Positions 24,082 to 32,493 are shown, counted from the first letter of the stretch. The stretch is 38,622 bases of DNA from Phycisphaerae bacterium (GCA_016929245.1 JAFGJE010000133.1:1-38622); one strand, 5' to 3'. Made by a program: numbers and translations. The notes: generated from the sequence alone by a model not told the origin.

Positions 24082-25089
24082 ATGAAAACGGCGTATCAGA
24101 CGGCTACGCGGGTTGAAATCAGAGATGTCCAGCTTCCGTCCGTCGACCAGCACGAGATTCGCGTCCGGATCGACGCCTGCGGGGTGTGCGGAACGGACCT
24201 GCACGTTCCGCCCGAGGATGCGGATACTTTCAAACCCTTCGGCCATGAGATCGCGTGCGAAATTCTCGAAATGGGCGCCGCCGTCCGCGATCTTCAAGTC
24301 GGCCAAAAGGTGGTGCTGGAATCGTCCTCCGCGTGCGGTCGGTGCGAGAATTGTCGCGACACGCGGCAGGAACTGTGCACGAATGTTCAGCATTACTGGA
24401 CGGGCGGGCCTTTGGGTTTCGGAGAGGAGATGATCAGTCCCGCGATCTGCGCCGTGCCGTACGCGGGAATCTCCCCGGAAGTCGCCAGCCTCTCCGAACC
24501 GCTGGGCGTGGCGATCGACCTGGTTCGACTGGCTGATATCACGACGCGAAGCAACGTGCTGCTTCTGGGCGCCGGGCCTATCGGATTGATGGCGCTGTCG
24601 CTGGTTCGGCGCAGGGGCGCGAGGAAAATATTCGTCGGGGAATTCCGCCGGCAGAAAGCCCGGTGGGACACCGCCCTTACCTTCGGAGCGGACGCGGTTT
24701 TCGATCCGACGGAAACGCCGATCACGGAGTACGACTTCGGGTGTCCCATCGACCGCATTCTCGTGACCGCTCCGCCGAAAACCGTGCCGGCTTGCATGAA
24801 AATCGCCGCCAAGGGCGCGATCATTTCCTATATCGGTATCGAATGGGGTTCAAGCGCCGGCTGCACCTTCGACGCCAACGACTTCCACTTCAAGAAGCTG
24901 CAACTACGGGCGTCCTACGCGTCCCCAGCCTTGTATACCCCCCAAGCCCTGCGGTATCTCGAAGAAGGCGTGATCGACGGCGAGGCGCTGATCTCGCATC
25001 GGGTTTCGCTTTCGGAATTACCCCGGGGGCTGGAGATCGCCCGGAACGACCCCGCGGCGCTGAAAGTGATCGTTCTGCCCAACCAGTGA
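24082..25089 (+). CDS. Zinc-dependent medium-chain alcohol/polyol dehydrogenase
   Basis: The product is 335 residues from ATG 24082, chosen because AAAGGA (24071-24076) is 5 bases upstream; an ATG at 24004 in the same frame would overlap the divergent regulator's leader. Catalytic zinc residues are in CGVCGTDLH (C36, H41) and GHE (H55, E56). The structural zinc site is C85, C88, C91 and C99. The NAD(P) fold begins at LLLGAGPIGLM. Such enzymes oxidise sugar alcohols or sugars such as sorbitol, threonine or fucose. The Gfo/Idh gene follows after 18 bases, so they form an operon, probably under the divergent AraC. Confidence 0.88.
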   Translation: MKTAYQTATRVEIRDVQLPSVDQHEIRVRIDACGVCGTDLHVPPEDADTFKPFGHEIACEILEMGAAVRDLQVGQKVVLESSSACGRCENCRDTRQELCTNVQHYWTGGPLGFGEEMISPAICAVPYAGISPEVASLSEPLGVAIDLVRLADITTRSNVLLLGAGPIGLMALSLVRRRGARKIFVGEFRRQKARWDTALTFGADAVFDPTETPITEYDFGCPIDRILVTAPPKTVPACMKIAAKGAIISYIGIEWGSSAGCTFDANDFHFKKLQLRASYASPALYTPQALRYLEEGVIDGEALISHRVSLSELPRGLEIARNDPAALKVIVLPNQ

Positions 25090-25107
25090 AAAAACAGGAG
25101 TTTCATC

Positions 25108-26178
25108 ATGGCCAATACCGTTGGAGTTATCGGCGGCGGGCAGATCGCCCGGTTTCATTTCGACGCCTTACAGAAGATCCAGGCCGACGTTCGCTGGGTC
25201 TGCGACCTTCAGCCGGACACCGCGGCCGCCTGGGCAAAACCTTTTAACGCGAAGGTGACGACGGAGTATCAGGACGTCCTGAGCGATCCTGCTGTCAGCG
25301 TGGTGCATATCCTCACGCCTTCGCCCACACATCGAACCGTTTGCCTGGAAGCGATCCAAGCCGGCAAGGCCGTCATCTGCGAAAAGACGCTGGCGACGAA
25401 TTCCCGGGACGCCTGGGATATCGTCCAGGCCGCCCGGCGGACGGGAACGATTTTCTACACGTCTTACATGAAGCGGTTCATCCCGGCTGTGCAAAAGGCC
25501 CGTCAACTCCTGCCGCGAATCGGCGGAGTGCTGACCACCCACGCGCGGGTGCATCAATGTTGGGGCGACGACGACTTCCGGGACGAGACACCCCCCGACC
25601 ATTTCACCTACACCCCCGAAGGCGGACATTCCCGGTTCTACCAGTCTGCCGGTGGCGGGATTCTGCTGTGCGGCGGCAGCCATATTCTCGATCTGCTGAT
25701 CTACCTGCTGGGTCGACCCGCCGGCGTGTTCGGCCGTCTGTACATGCCCGACCGACGCGACGCGGATCTGCTGACGGCGGCGATGCTCCAGACCGCCGAC
25801 GCCGGTGTGATTCACTTCGAGGCGATGATTCACAAGCACAAACACATCGGTTTTTTGCGGGACGGCTGGGACGAGCGGATCGAATTTGTCGGCAGAGAAG
25901 GCAGGGTGACGCTTCTCTCGAGCGAGTGGAACCAGGTGGAGCAAAAAGCCTCTCTATTGGTCCATTACGACAACTTCACCGGCCTGGCTACCGAATATCG
26001 CTTCGACCCCGTCTCCCCGTTTGCCCTCGCGATCGCCTCCTTCCACGAAAATATCGCCGCCGGCCAGCAGGGGGATCAATCCCCCATAACCGGATACGAA
26101 GTGGACGAGGTTATCGAGCACATCCGCCAATCCTCCCGGCGAAACCAATCCCTCGATATCGCCTGGCGGGATTCGTAA
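25108..26178 (+). CDS. Gfo/Idh/MocA-family oxidoreductase 2
   Basis: The product is 356 residues. AGGAG stands 7 bases before the ATG. The NAD(P) fold starts VGVIGGGQIARFHF; the lysine motif is CEKT in place of the usual EKP, and GGSHILDLLIYLLG carries the substrate-site His and Asp. The C-terminal half is the usual beta-sheet domain. The dehydrogenase lies 18 bases upstream, so the two probably act in sequence on one sugar or polyol. It differs strongly from the other Gfo/Idh protein (19407-20597). The Pro-to-Thr change in the EKP motif may mark a distinct subfamily. Confidence 0.87.
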   Translation: MANTVGVIGGGQIARFHFDALQKIQADVRWVCDLQPDTAAAWAKPFNAKVTTEYQDVLSDPAVSVVHILTPSPTHRTVCLEAIQAGKAVICEKTLATNSRDAWDIVQAARRTGTIFYTSYMKRFIPAVQKARQLLPRIGGVLTTHARVHQCWGDDDFRDETPPDHFTYTPEGGHSRFYQSAGGGILLCGGSHILDLLIYLLGRPAGVFGRLYMPDRRDADLLTAAMLQTADAGVIHFEAMIHKHKHIGFLRDGWDERIEFVGREGRVTLLSSEWNQVEQKASLLVHYDNFTGLATEYRFDPVSPFALAIASFHENIAAGQQGDQSPITGYEVDEVIEHIRQSSRRNQSLDIAWRDS

Positions 26179-26277
26179 GATTCTCGTCGATTTCGGCGAA
26201 AATCGGACTAGTCGGATTTTTGGATGTATGGTATACTGCGCTGTGGGAAAACTGGGACGTTCGGAAGGAGTTGCCCC

Positions 26278-26967
26278 ATGGCTGCGCCGATGCGAAACAC
26301 CTCCACGCCGGCGGATGAATCACTTTTGGATTCCATGGCCGCCGATCATGCTACGAATATGAGTCGGCGCGTTCGCCAGATCGATTCGCGAAGCGGCTCC
26401 CACCATCGACGCGACGAGAATCCCGCCCTTCCGCCCGAAGCGCCGGAACCGGACGAACCAACCCCCGCCGTCGAGGGGCTTTTTGAAAGCGAACCGTCCC
26501 TTTCCGTCGCCGATCCGATCCTCGTGGATCTGCCTGCCGACATCTCCTCCGTGGAAATCGACGCATCCCAGCCGGAATCCGCGGAAGAGGAACCATTCAT
26601 CTACGAGCCGACTCCCGAATCGCCCGCGAACCTTGCCGAGGAAATCCTCTCCCGGCAGTTGGCGGAAGAATCCGGTGAAATCGGTGTTTCAACCGAATCC
26701 AGGCCGTTTGAATCGGATCTCTTTGAGGAAGAACTCGAGCTTCCCGAAGAAGAGGCGCCGGCTGGGGAAGAGATTCAGGAAGTCATCAACGTGTTGGCGC
26801 GACCCGCGCCGCCCAAACCCGTCAAACCCCGCGTGGCGATCGGCGCGATCCGTCCGTCCGCCCGCCCCAGCCGAATTCGCAGCCTCCTGATTCAGGGAAT
26901 CATCATCCTGCTGGCGCTGACCGCCACCGCGATGGTCGCGTACCTGATGGGGATTCTGAAACTGTAA
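26278..26967 (+). CDS. Acidic, low-complexity protein with C-terminal membrane anchor
   Basis: The product is about 229 residues. ATG 26278 is chosen because AAGGAG lies 7 bases before it; the frame also has an ATG at 26224 without support. The protein is rich in Glu, Pro and Ser from about residue 45 to 170, then turns basic and proline-rich, and ends with one hydrophobic helix (LLIQGIIILLALTATAMVAY) and a short tail. This makes it a single-pass, tail-anchored protein with a long cytoplasmic part. I recognise no domain. It stands alone, 99 bases after the Gfo/Idh gene, with a TATACT-like -10 near 26231, and converges with a lipoprotein gene. Confidence 0.65.
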   Translation: MAAPMRNTSTPADESLLDSMAADHATNMSRRVRQIDSRSGSHHRRDENPALPPEAPEPDEPTPAVEGLFESEPSLSVADPILVDLPADISSVEIDASQPESAEEEPFIYEPTPESPANLAEEILSRQLAEESGEIGVSTESRPFESDLFEEELELPEEEAPAGEEIQEVINVLARPAPPKPVKPRVAIGAIRPSARPSRIRSLLIQGIIILLALTATAMVAYLMGILKL

Positions 26968-27048
26968 GCGGAATCCCAAACCCGCGAATCCCCCTTTGGG
27001 TTTCTCCGCCGTAAAATCCGAATGCTCTTTCGGGTTCCGGAGAGAGTA

Positions 27049-27477
27049 TTATTTCTTGTCGCTTTTCTTTGTTGCGGGTTTGTCGGAAGGGGATGATTGG
27101 CGGTATCGGCGAAGCTCCAGTTCAAGTTTAACGACCTGGGATTTGAGGGTTTCAGCCTCCTGCTGATACCGATCGCGTTCGGCAGGCAGATCGGCCAGCG
27201 TTTCGACCTGCTTTTGGAGCTGTTGCAGTTCAAAGTTCTGGTCGGCCAGCTTTTTGCTCAGTTTTCGTTCCCGTTCCGTGAGACTCGCCACCCGGTCCTT
27301 CAGGGTGATGTTCTCCTGTTCCGTCTTTTCGCGGGCCCGGCGAAGGCGGACGTTGTCTCGTTTGAGCGTCAGAACGTCGGGATCATTCGATTCCCGCACT
27401 TCCGGCTGCTCCTGCACACAGCCCGCTCCGGCGATCAGCGGCGTCAGGCACGCGAGGATAAGCATTGTTGTACGCAT
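27049..27477 (-). CDS. Small lipoprotein with long coiled coil
   Basis: The product is 142 residues. The N-terminus is a lipoprotein signal (MLILACLTPLIAGAGC; the cysteine would be the lipidated residue, though the box is not ideal). Residues about 35-125 form an unbroken heptad-like helix (TLKRDNVRLRRAREKTEQE and on), followed by a short basic tail. It resembles small envelope spacer or scaffold proteins, but no family is recognised. It is convergent with the acidic membrane protein and followed on the same strand by no close partner; FucU is upstream (27509-27940), only 31 bases away, so both may share a transcript. Confidence 0.6.
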   Translation of the reverse strand: MRTTMLILACLTPLIAGAGCVQEQPEVRESNDPDVLTLKRDNVRLRRAREKTEQENITLKDRVASLTERERKLSKKLADQNFELQQLQKQVETLADLPAERDRYQQEAETLKSQVVKLELELRRYRQSSPSDKPATKKSDKK

Positions 27478-27508
27478 GGGGGTATCCTACGGTACGACGC
27501 GCATCGCG

Positions 27509-27940
27509 TCAACAGGGGGTTACTCCCTTCTTCACGATGATGTTCCCGTACTTGGCCGTCTCGCCCGTCATCACGACGGCGAAGGCCTGCCTGGCGCGGT
27601 CGTAAAACGCGAACCGGTCGATGCGCCGGATCGGGGGCGCGTCGGGGGCGTGTTTGTCGACGGCGGCTCGGTACGATTGTTCGACGGCAGGATCGAGCGT
27701 GTCGCCCTCGACGGCAGCCATCATCACCAGCGGCGCGTCGACGTAGCCGTCCAGCTCGAACAACGGCAGAATCGCGTCCAGCAAGGCCGCGATTTTCAAC
27801 CCGTCCGCCCGGAGTACCCGCCGGCCACAGGTTTCCCCGGGAAAATGGGCGTCCGCCAGCACGATCTCGTCGCCGTGTCCCATGCGACACAAAACGCTCA
27901 GCAACTCCGGACTCAATAACGGGGATATTCCTTTTAACAT
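27509..27940 (-). CDS. fucU: L-fucose mutarotase (RbsD/FucU family)
   Basis: The product is about 143 residues from ATG 27940, chosen because GGAG lies 9 bases upstream and because the protein then begins [14 protein letters not shown], as in known FucU. The match to the family is close through [29 protein letters not shown] and [17 protein letters not shown] to [15 protein letters not shown]22 and the following aspartate match the catalytic pair of the enzyme. It interconverts alpha and beta fucose before isomerisation. The gene is 17 kb from the fucose-isomerase-like operon and next to a lipoprotein gene, which is unusual for fucose catabolic loci. It strengthens the case that fucose is one substrate of the window. 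Confidence 0.92.
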   Translation of the reverse strand: MLKGISPLLSPELLSVLCRMGHGDEIVLADAHFPGETCGRRVLRADGLKIAALLDAILPLFELDGYVDAPLVMMAAVEGDTLDPAVEQSYRAAVDKHAPDAPPIRRIDRFAFYDRARQAFAVVMTGETAKYGNIIVKKGVTPC

Positions 27941-28116
27941 GTTCGAGTCTCCGTAGGTCAAACCGTACAATGACGCAATTCGACCCGATGGTAACCGGTT
28001 TCCCCGAACCGGCAAAGTATTTTCTCGCGTCGACGCGCTGCCGGACTTGGCTGGAGTGTGGCTGGAAAATACCGGCCTCGTGCGAAGGTTCTGTTTAATC
28101 GCGATCTGTTTTGAAA

Positions 28117-28329
28117 CCCGAAGGGTTGGAAGCGTTTAGCCGTGGGTGAGCGCAGCGAACCCACGGAAAGGGTGTTATGAATATAAGTCCCAACGGGACG
28201 ACAGCGAAACGTGAAGGCCAAAGCAGGTTCTCGGTTCGCTGTCGTCCCGTTGGGACTCGACACAATACGGCCTTGTTCCGGGGGTTTGCTTCGCGGCACC
28301 CCCGGCTAAACGCTTGTGTTCCCTTCGGG
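28117..28329. repeat. Nested inverted repeat between FucU and sialidase-like gene 2
   Basis: The outer arms (28117-28166 and 28278-28329) are imperfect reverse complements of about 50 bases, sharing CCCGAAGGG and AGCGTTTAGCCG. Each outer arm is itself palindromic (CCGTGGGT/ACCCACGG and CCGGGGGT/ACCCCCGG). Inside, 28186-28208 and 28235-28257 match perfectly over 23 bases. It fills much of the 572-base gene-free stretch 27941-28512; the rest holds a promoter and operator-like palindrome. No transposase is present. Confidence 0.75.
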
Positions 28330-28389
28330 ACCAGGAAATCAAACCGTAGGAATCACAAATCCGCCGCCACTAGTTCCCAGAGACATCCC

Positions 28390-28417
28390 TTGACAGAGGT
28401 AAAAATATCGATATTAT
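28390..28417 (+). promoter_or_regulatory. Probable sigma-70-type promoter of sialidase-like gene 2
   Basis: TTGACA (28390-28395) matches the -35 consensus fully. Sixteen bases later TATTAT (28412-28417) matches the -10 at four of six positions. The ATG at 28513 is about 90 bases downstream. Just after the -10 lies a palindrome. Confidence 0.65.
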
Positions 28418-28432
28418 ACATTTGTATAATAT
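28411..28432. promoter_or_regulatory. Operator-like palindrome over the -10 region
   Basis: ATATTATACA (28411-28420) and TGTATAATAT (28423-28432) are perfect inverted repeats with a 2-base spacer. The palindrome covers the -10 and probable transcription start of the promoter at 28390-28417, so a bound repressor would block initiation directly. Confidence 0.55.
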
Positions 28433-28512
28433 ATTATTCGCCCGAAGTTTGTGTCTTGCTTATATTCATTTCGCGGGAAACATCATATAAACGACACGTT
28501 GAGGAAGTGCAC

Positions 28513-30294
28513 ATGGACAACGTCAGCGTCATTCAACGCGAGACCTCCGCCGCCTGGCGCGTCGATCCCCTGACCGTCGAAAACGCGGGAACCGGCCTGA
28601 TGCGCCACTTTACCTGTTTGTTCACCATCCCGAACTATTGGCCTTACGGATACGTCTCCTCGCGGGAGCTTTGTTCCCTCCCGGGAAAAGCGCTTCGCGT
28701 CTCCGCGACGGGACAGCCCGGTGAAACCCATCACTTCTTCAGCCCGGCGCTCAACGAACAGGTGAATCGGTATCGAATTCTTGACGGAAAGCTGTTCGTC
28801 GCGTGGCAATTCCGCGTTTCGGACGGCGGGAATTCCGATTCACAATACTCTTACGTCCGTCCTGATCCCGGGCCTTGGGAACTTTGGTTATCCCCCGTCA
28901 ACCCCGGCCGATGGGCCTGGACGATTCGTCTGAAACAGGACGGCGGCTGGATCGAAGAGAACATCGATCAACCTTCCGGCGCGGGAGAGATTGACGTACA
29001 ACTGATCCTTTCCGCTCGTGAATTGATCGTCCAGGTGAACGGACAACAGCAGGGGCGCTTCACCCACGACGCCTACGAGGATGCCGTTTCCCTTCAGTTC
29101 GGCTGCGGGCGGCGAGCGCCGACGGAATCCCCCGCCGTTACAACTTATCGCGACCTCTACGTTCACACCCAGCCGTATCCCTATCCGGGCGTCGAGTATC
29201 CCGACGGCCCGGAGGACATTCAGCCGGAGGATGACGCGATTGTCGGGTACGTGCACCAGGCCACTCCCCAGGCGCCCCGCGCGTCGGAGGGGGATATCCT
29301 TCCCCTCGCGGACGGCAGGCTGCTGGCGGTGTATTCGCTGTACGATTCGGGGACGGGCTGGGACGAATCACCGGCGAGACTGGCGGGGAGAATCTCCGCC
29401 GATGGAGGACGGTCGTGGTCCGAGCCTGCGATGCTCATTCGTCCCGAAGAAGGTTCGCAAGGCAACGTGATGTCCGTTAGCCTGCTTCGCGGTTTGCGCC
29501 AAACACCGGGCGACCTGATGCTGGCCTGTTTTGACAAAACTCCCCGCATGAAGGCCAAGGGCATGGTTCTTCGTCGAAGCCATGACGAGGGAAACACCTG
29601 GGGTCCTCGCGTCGAGATCACTCCACCGGACAGCGAAAACGTGCACGTAGCCAACAACGCCTGCCTGACTCGCCTCTCGACGGGCAGAATCGTTCTGGCG
29701 ACGCGGGAATACGTGGAGGGAATCCGTTGGCCTTACGCGTGCTATTCCGACGACGACGGGCGAACATGGATCGCCGGGAAGCATGTCCCCGACGCCGGCC
29801 TGTTGGAAGAACAAAAGAAAACCCAGAACCTCAACGAACCGTCGATCTGCGAACTGGCGGACGGACGGCTGCTGATGACCATGCGCACGACGGCGGGTGG
29901 GCAGTTTTTCGCGTGGTCCTCGGATCGGGGAGAAACCTGGGGCACGCCCGTGCGATCCGCCCTTGCCGGCGTGTGTGGGCCGGCAATCGTGCGACGCGTT
30001 CCCGACAGCGACGACATCCTGACGATCTGGGCGTATGGACTGGGCGGACGCACCCCGCTGTGCAGCGCGATTTCCAGCGACGGCGGCGTCACCTGGCGAC
30101 ATCTCAAGAGGCTCGAACAGAGTCCGTTTCACAGTTACGGCTACGTCAGCTGCACGTTCGTGCAGGATCGCGTGTTGCTGAGTTATATGCACACGCCGGA
30201 GGTGCGAACGGTGTTCCGCTTCGAGGCCGATCCGAACTACACGGACCTGCGCTTCGTGTCCCTGCCGTCGGCGTGGTTGTATCGAAACATTTAA
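28513..30294 (+). CDS. Sialidase-like (BNR repeat) protein without signal peptide
   Basis: The product is about 593 residues from ATG 28513, chosen because GAGGAAG (28501-28507) is 5 bases upstream; the longer frame from 28177 runs through repeat DNA. An N-terminal jelly-roll-like domain (about 1-230) precedes a beta-propeller. Asp-box motifs include SADGGRSW, SHDEGNTW, SDDDGRTW, SSDRGETW and SSDGGVTW. NEPSICELADGRLLMTMRT is the typical substrate-binding arginine segment of the sialidase superfamily. No signal peptide or membrane helix is visible, so the protein appears cytoplasmic. It stands alone behind its own promoter; the next gene on the strand is a conserved unknown. It may process imported oligosaccharides. 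Confidence 0.78.
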   Translation: MDNVSVIQRETSAAWRVDPLTVENAGTGLMRHFTCLFTIPNYWPYGYVSSRELCSLPGKALRVSATGQPGETHHFFSPALNEQVNRYRILDGKLFVAWQFRVSDGGNSDSQYSYVRPDPGPWELWLSPVNPGRWAWTIRLKQDGGWIEENIDQPSGAGEIDVQLILSARELIVQVNGQQQGRFTHDAYEDAVSLQFGCGRRAPTESPAVTTYRDLYVHTQPYPYPGVEYPDGPEDIQPEDDAIVGYVHQATPQAPRASEGDILPLADGRLLAVYSLYDSGTGWDESPARLAGRISADGGRSWSEPAMLIRPEEGSQGNVMSVSLLRGLRQTPGDLMLACFDKTPRMKAKGMVLRRSHDEGNTWGPRVEITPPDSENVHVANNACLTRLSTGRIVLATREYVEGIRWPYACYSDDDGRTWIAGKHVPDAGLLEEQKKTQNLNEPSICELADGRLLMTMRTTAGGQFFAWSSDRGETWGTPVRSALAGVCGPAIVRRVPDSDDILTIWAYGLGGRTPLCSAISSDGGVTWRHLKRLEQSPFHSYGYVSCTFVQDRVLLSYMHTPEVRTVFRFEADPNYTDLRFVSLPSAWLYRNI

Positions 30295-30370
30295 AATAGG
30301 ATTTCAATTGTCTTTTCGATATTGTATTTCATGCGGCCGGACAACCGTCGTACAAATTCGGGGTATGATC

Positions 30371-30886
30371 ATGACAAAACGGAATCCTGTGAAAATCATC
30401 GTCAACGACCGGATGCAGAAGGGGTACGTCTATTATCGCTCCCAGCCGGCGGGGAAGAATTTCGATCCGGGATTTTTCCCGAAACTCACGCCGAAGCAGA
30501 TGCTGAAGATGGGCGTCTTTGGCGGGAAGTACATGACCGACTGCACGGAGGAATTTCCCGAAGACTGGTTCGCCCGCGCGAAGCTCTGCCCGGAGCGTCA
30601 CAACCCCGCGATGAACTTCTTCGGCGTCAACGCGTCGCAGTCGCTGGCCGTCTGGCGGGAAAAGGGATGGATTTACCACGAAGACCCGCGAGGCTGGTTT
30701 CAGTGGTATTGTCGCTACTACCTGGGCCGAAGGTGCGAAGACGACGAGCGCCAGATCCAACGCTGGCGGGCGATGCGAAGGCACATCGCGCAGATCAAAA
30801 AAAACTGCCCGCCCGGCGACATCACCTGCCGGCCGAAGCAAAGACAAGCGCTGCTCAACTGGGCGTACGACGGCAGAATCCTGTAA
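30371..30886 (+). CDS. Conserved protein of unknown function with GGKYMTDC motif
   Basis: The product is about 171 residues from ATG 30371 (ATG 30365 also possible; only a weak GGGG is upstream). It has no signal peptide or membrane helix and is basic and tryptophan/tyrosine-rich. Distinct segments are LKMGVFGGKYMTDC, EEFPEDWF, NFFGVNASQSLAVWREKGWI, DPRGWFQWYCRYYLGRR and CRPKQRQALLNWAYD. I recognise this pattern as a conserved uncharacterised family present in bacteria and some eukaryotes, but know no activity. The conserved W/Y/R/C residues suggest a folded enzyme or nucleic-acid-associated protein. It follows the sialidase-like gene by 76 bases on the same strand; association may be accidental. 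Confidence 0.7.
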   Translation: MTKRNPVKIIVNDRMQKGYVYYRSQPAGKNFDPGFFPKLTPKQMLKMGVFGGKYMTDCTEEFPEDWFARAKLCPERHNPAMNFFGVNASQSLAVWREKGWIYHEDPRGWFQWYCRYYLGRRCEDDERQIQRWRAMRRHIAQIKKNCPPGDITCRPKQRQALLNWAYDGRIL

Positions 30887-31032
30887 ACCCCAAACGAAAC
30901 CTTATGCCGGTTTTGACATTGGCGCGGTTGCGGGGCAGATTGGTTCGGCGACCTTGTTGTTGTACGACCGCGGGGAACAAGAACCGGGAAACCAGGGGAA
31001 AGCAAGGTTTCTTCGTCCCGAAGCGAAGGCTC

Positions 31033-32493
31033 TTACGCGAATCGTCGATTGCGCAGGGCGGTTAGGGCGCCGGGCAGGGCTTCGGACTTCTTGCGCACGT
31101 CGCCCAGGACGGGATCCTTGTCGAGGTAGTACTGCCACTGGCTCATCGCCTCGAGCATGCGCTTTCCGCGCCGGCAGTCGTCGATGCTGAGTTTTCCCTC
31201 GCGGACCAGGTCGTAGTACGGGCCCAGGTCGCGCTGCTGGTAGAGGCCGGCGAAATTCCGGTAGAATTCCTCGCGGGGCAGGCGCGTGGGCACGACGGCG
31301 TGGAGGGTGTCGTAGCAGGTGTAATCGTAGGTCAGTAGGTCGTCGAACCATTCGCGATACAGCTGCGTTCCGACCAGCGGCGTTAAGACGGTAAACTGCG
31401 TGTGCGTGATTTCCTTCTCGTCGACGTACTCCCGCAGGCGTTTGAAGTCGTCGGCTTTCCATTGCGGATCGACGATAAACGCGCCCCAGATAATCACGCC
31501 CAGATCCTTGAGGATGCCAATGGCTTCGTCGTTGGTCTTGAGCTGGTTGGACTTGTTGACGTTTTTCAGGGCGTCGTCGGTGGCGCCTTCCAGCCCCAGC
31601 AGCATCGCGTAGAGTCCCACGTCCACCCACTTTTCCACCAGTTCCGGATGCCGGGCGATGGAATCCGTGCGGGCTTCCATCGAGAAACTCATCTCGATCC
31701 CCTCGGCGCGGATGAGGTCGGCGATTTCGTTCTCCCGCCGATGGTTCATCAGGAAATTATCGTCCACGAACGTGATATGGCGCGAATCGACGTGGCGGAT
31801 TTCCTCCATCACGCGCTTCGCGGACATCTGCCGCGTCCGCCCGCCGTAAAACTCGTGCACGCTGCAGAAATTGCACCGGTACGGGCAACCCCGGCTGGCG
31901 GCGACGGACGAATCCGGCTTGTCGAACAGGAAGAAATATTCCGGGCGGTATTGCTCCACCAGGTCCCGCCGCGGCAAGGGGAGGGAATCCATGTGATGAT
32001 CGGGCGGGACGAACCGGGGATTGCGGACGAATCGCCCGTCGCGCCCGCGCCAGCACAGGTTGGGCACGTGGGCCAGGTTCATCTTCAGCCGGTTGTCGCG
32101 GTGGAGTTCCTCGATCAGGCGGGGCATGACGAATTCGCCCTCGCCCATGGCGATGGCGTCCACCTGCGGGATCATGAAATCCTCGGGCATCAGCGTGCAA
32201 TGGTGCCCGCCCACGACGGTGAACACGTCCTTGTCGTAGGCTTTGACGCTCATCAGCACGTCCCGTGCGGCGTAGACCTCGGTCGTCAAAGCCGTCACGC
32301 CCACGACGTTGGGGTGAAACTCCTCGACCACCTTCATCAGGTTCGCGTCGATCCGCATGTCGAGAATGCGCACGTCGTGCTCGTCACCCAGGCAGGCCGC
32401 CAGGATTTCCAGGTGCAGCGGTTCGGGCATCGCCGCGAGGCGAAACCCGAATCCCGCGATCTGATATTCCGGTTGCACTAGCAGTACACGCAA
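31033..32493 (-). CDS. Cobalamin-binding radical SAM protein (HpnR-like)
   Basis: The product is about 486 residues from TTG 32493, chosen because a GGGAG sequence lies 7 bases before it and the protein then begins MRVLLVQPEY, the normal opening of the B12-binding domain; the longer frame to 32664 has no recognisable N-terminal extension. Residues 1-190 form the B12-like Rossmann domain (FTVVGGHHCTLMPEDF, AIAMGEGEFVMP). RGCPYRCNFC gives the CxxxCxxC cluster (C203, C207, C210). EARTDSI, LLGLEGATDDAL and a long C-terminal region follow. The pattern resembles hopanoid C-3 methylase type proteins, but there are no hopanoid genes here, so substrate is open. It is a stand-alone minus-strand gene with the hydrolase gene upstream. 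Confidence 0.78.
   Translation of the reverse strand: MRVLLVQPEYQIAGFGFRLAAMPEPLHLEILAACLGDEHDVRILDMRIDANLMKVVEEFHPNVVGVTALTTEVYAARDVLMSVKAYDKDVFTVVGGHHCTLMPEDFMIPQVDAIAMGEGEFVMPRLIEELHRDNRLKMNLAHVPNLCWRGRDGRFVRNPRFVPPDHHMDSLPLPRRDLVEQYRPEYFFLFDKPDSSVAASRGCPYRCNFCSVHEFYGGRTRQMSAKRVMEEIRHVDSRHITFVDDNFLMNHRRENEIADLIRAEGIEMSFSMEARTDSIARHPELVEKWVDVGLYAMLLGLEGATDDALKNVNKSNQLKTNDEAIGILKDLGVIIWGAFIVDPQWKADDFKRLREYVDEKEITHTQFTVLTPLVGTQLYREWFDDLLTYDYTCYDTLHAVVPTRLPREEFYRNFAGLYQQRDLGPYYDLVREGKLSIDDCRRGKRMLEAMSQWQYYLDKDPVLGDVRKKSEALPGALTALRNRRFA

Noticed and set aside
28177-28512. N-terminal extension of the second sialidase-like protein
   Set aside because: It translates the nested repeat and the promoter; the ribosome site at 28501-28507 supports ATG 28513.
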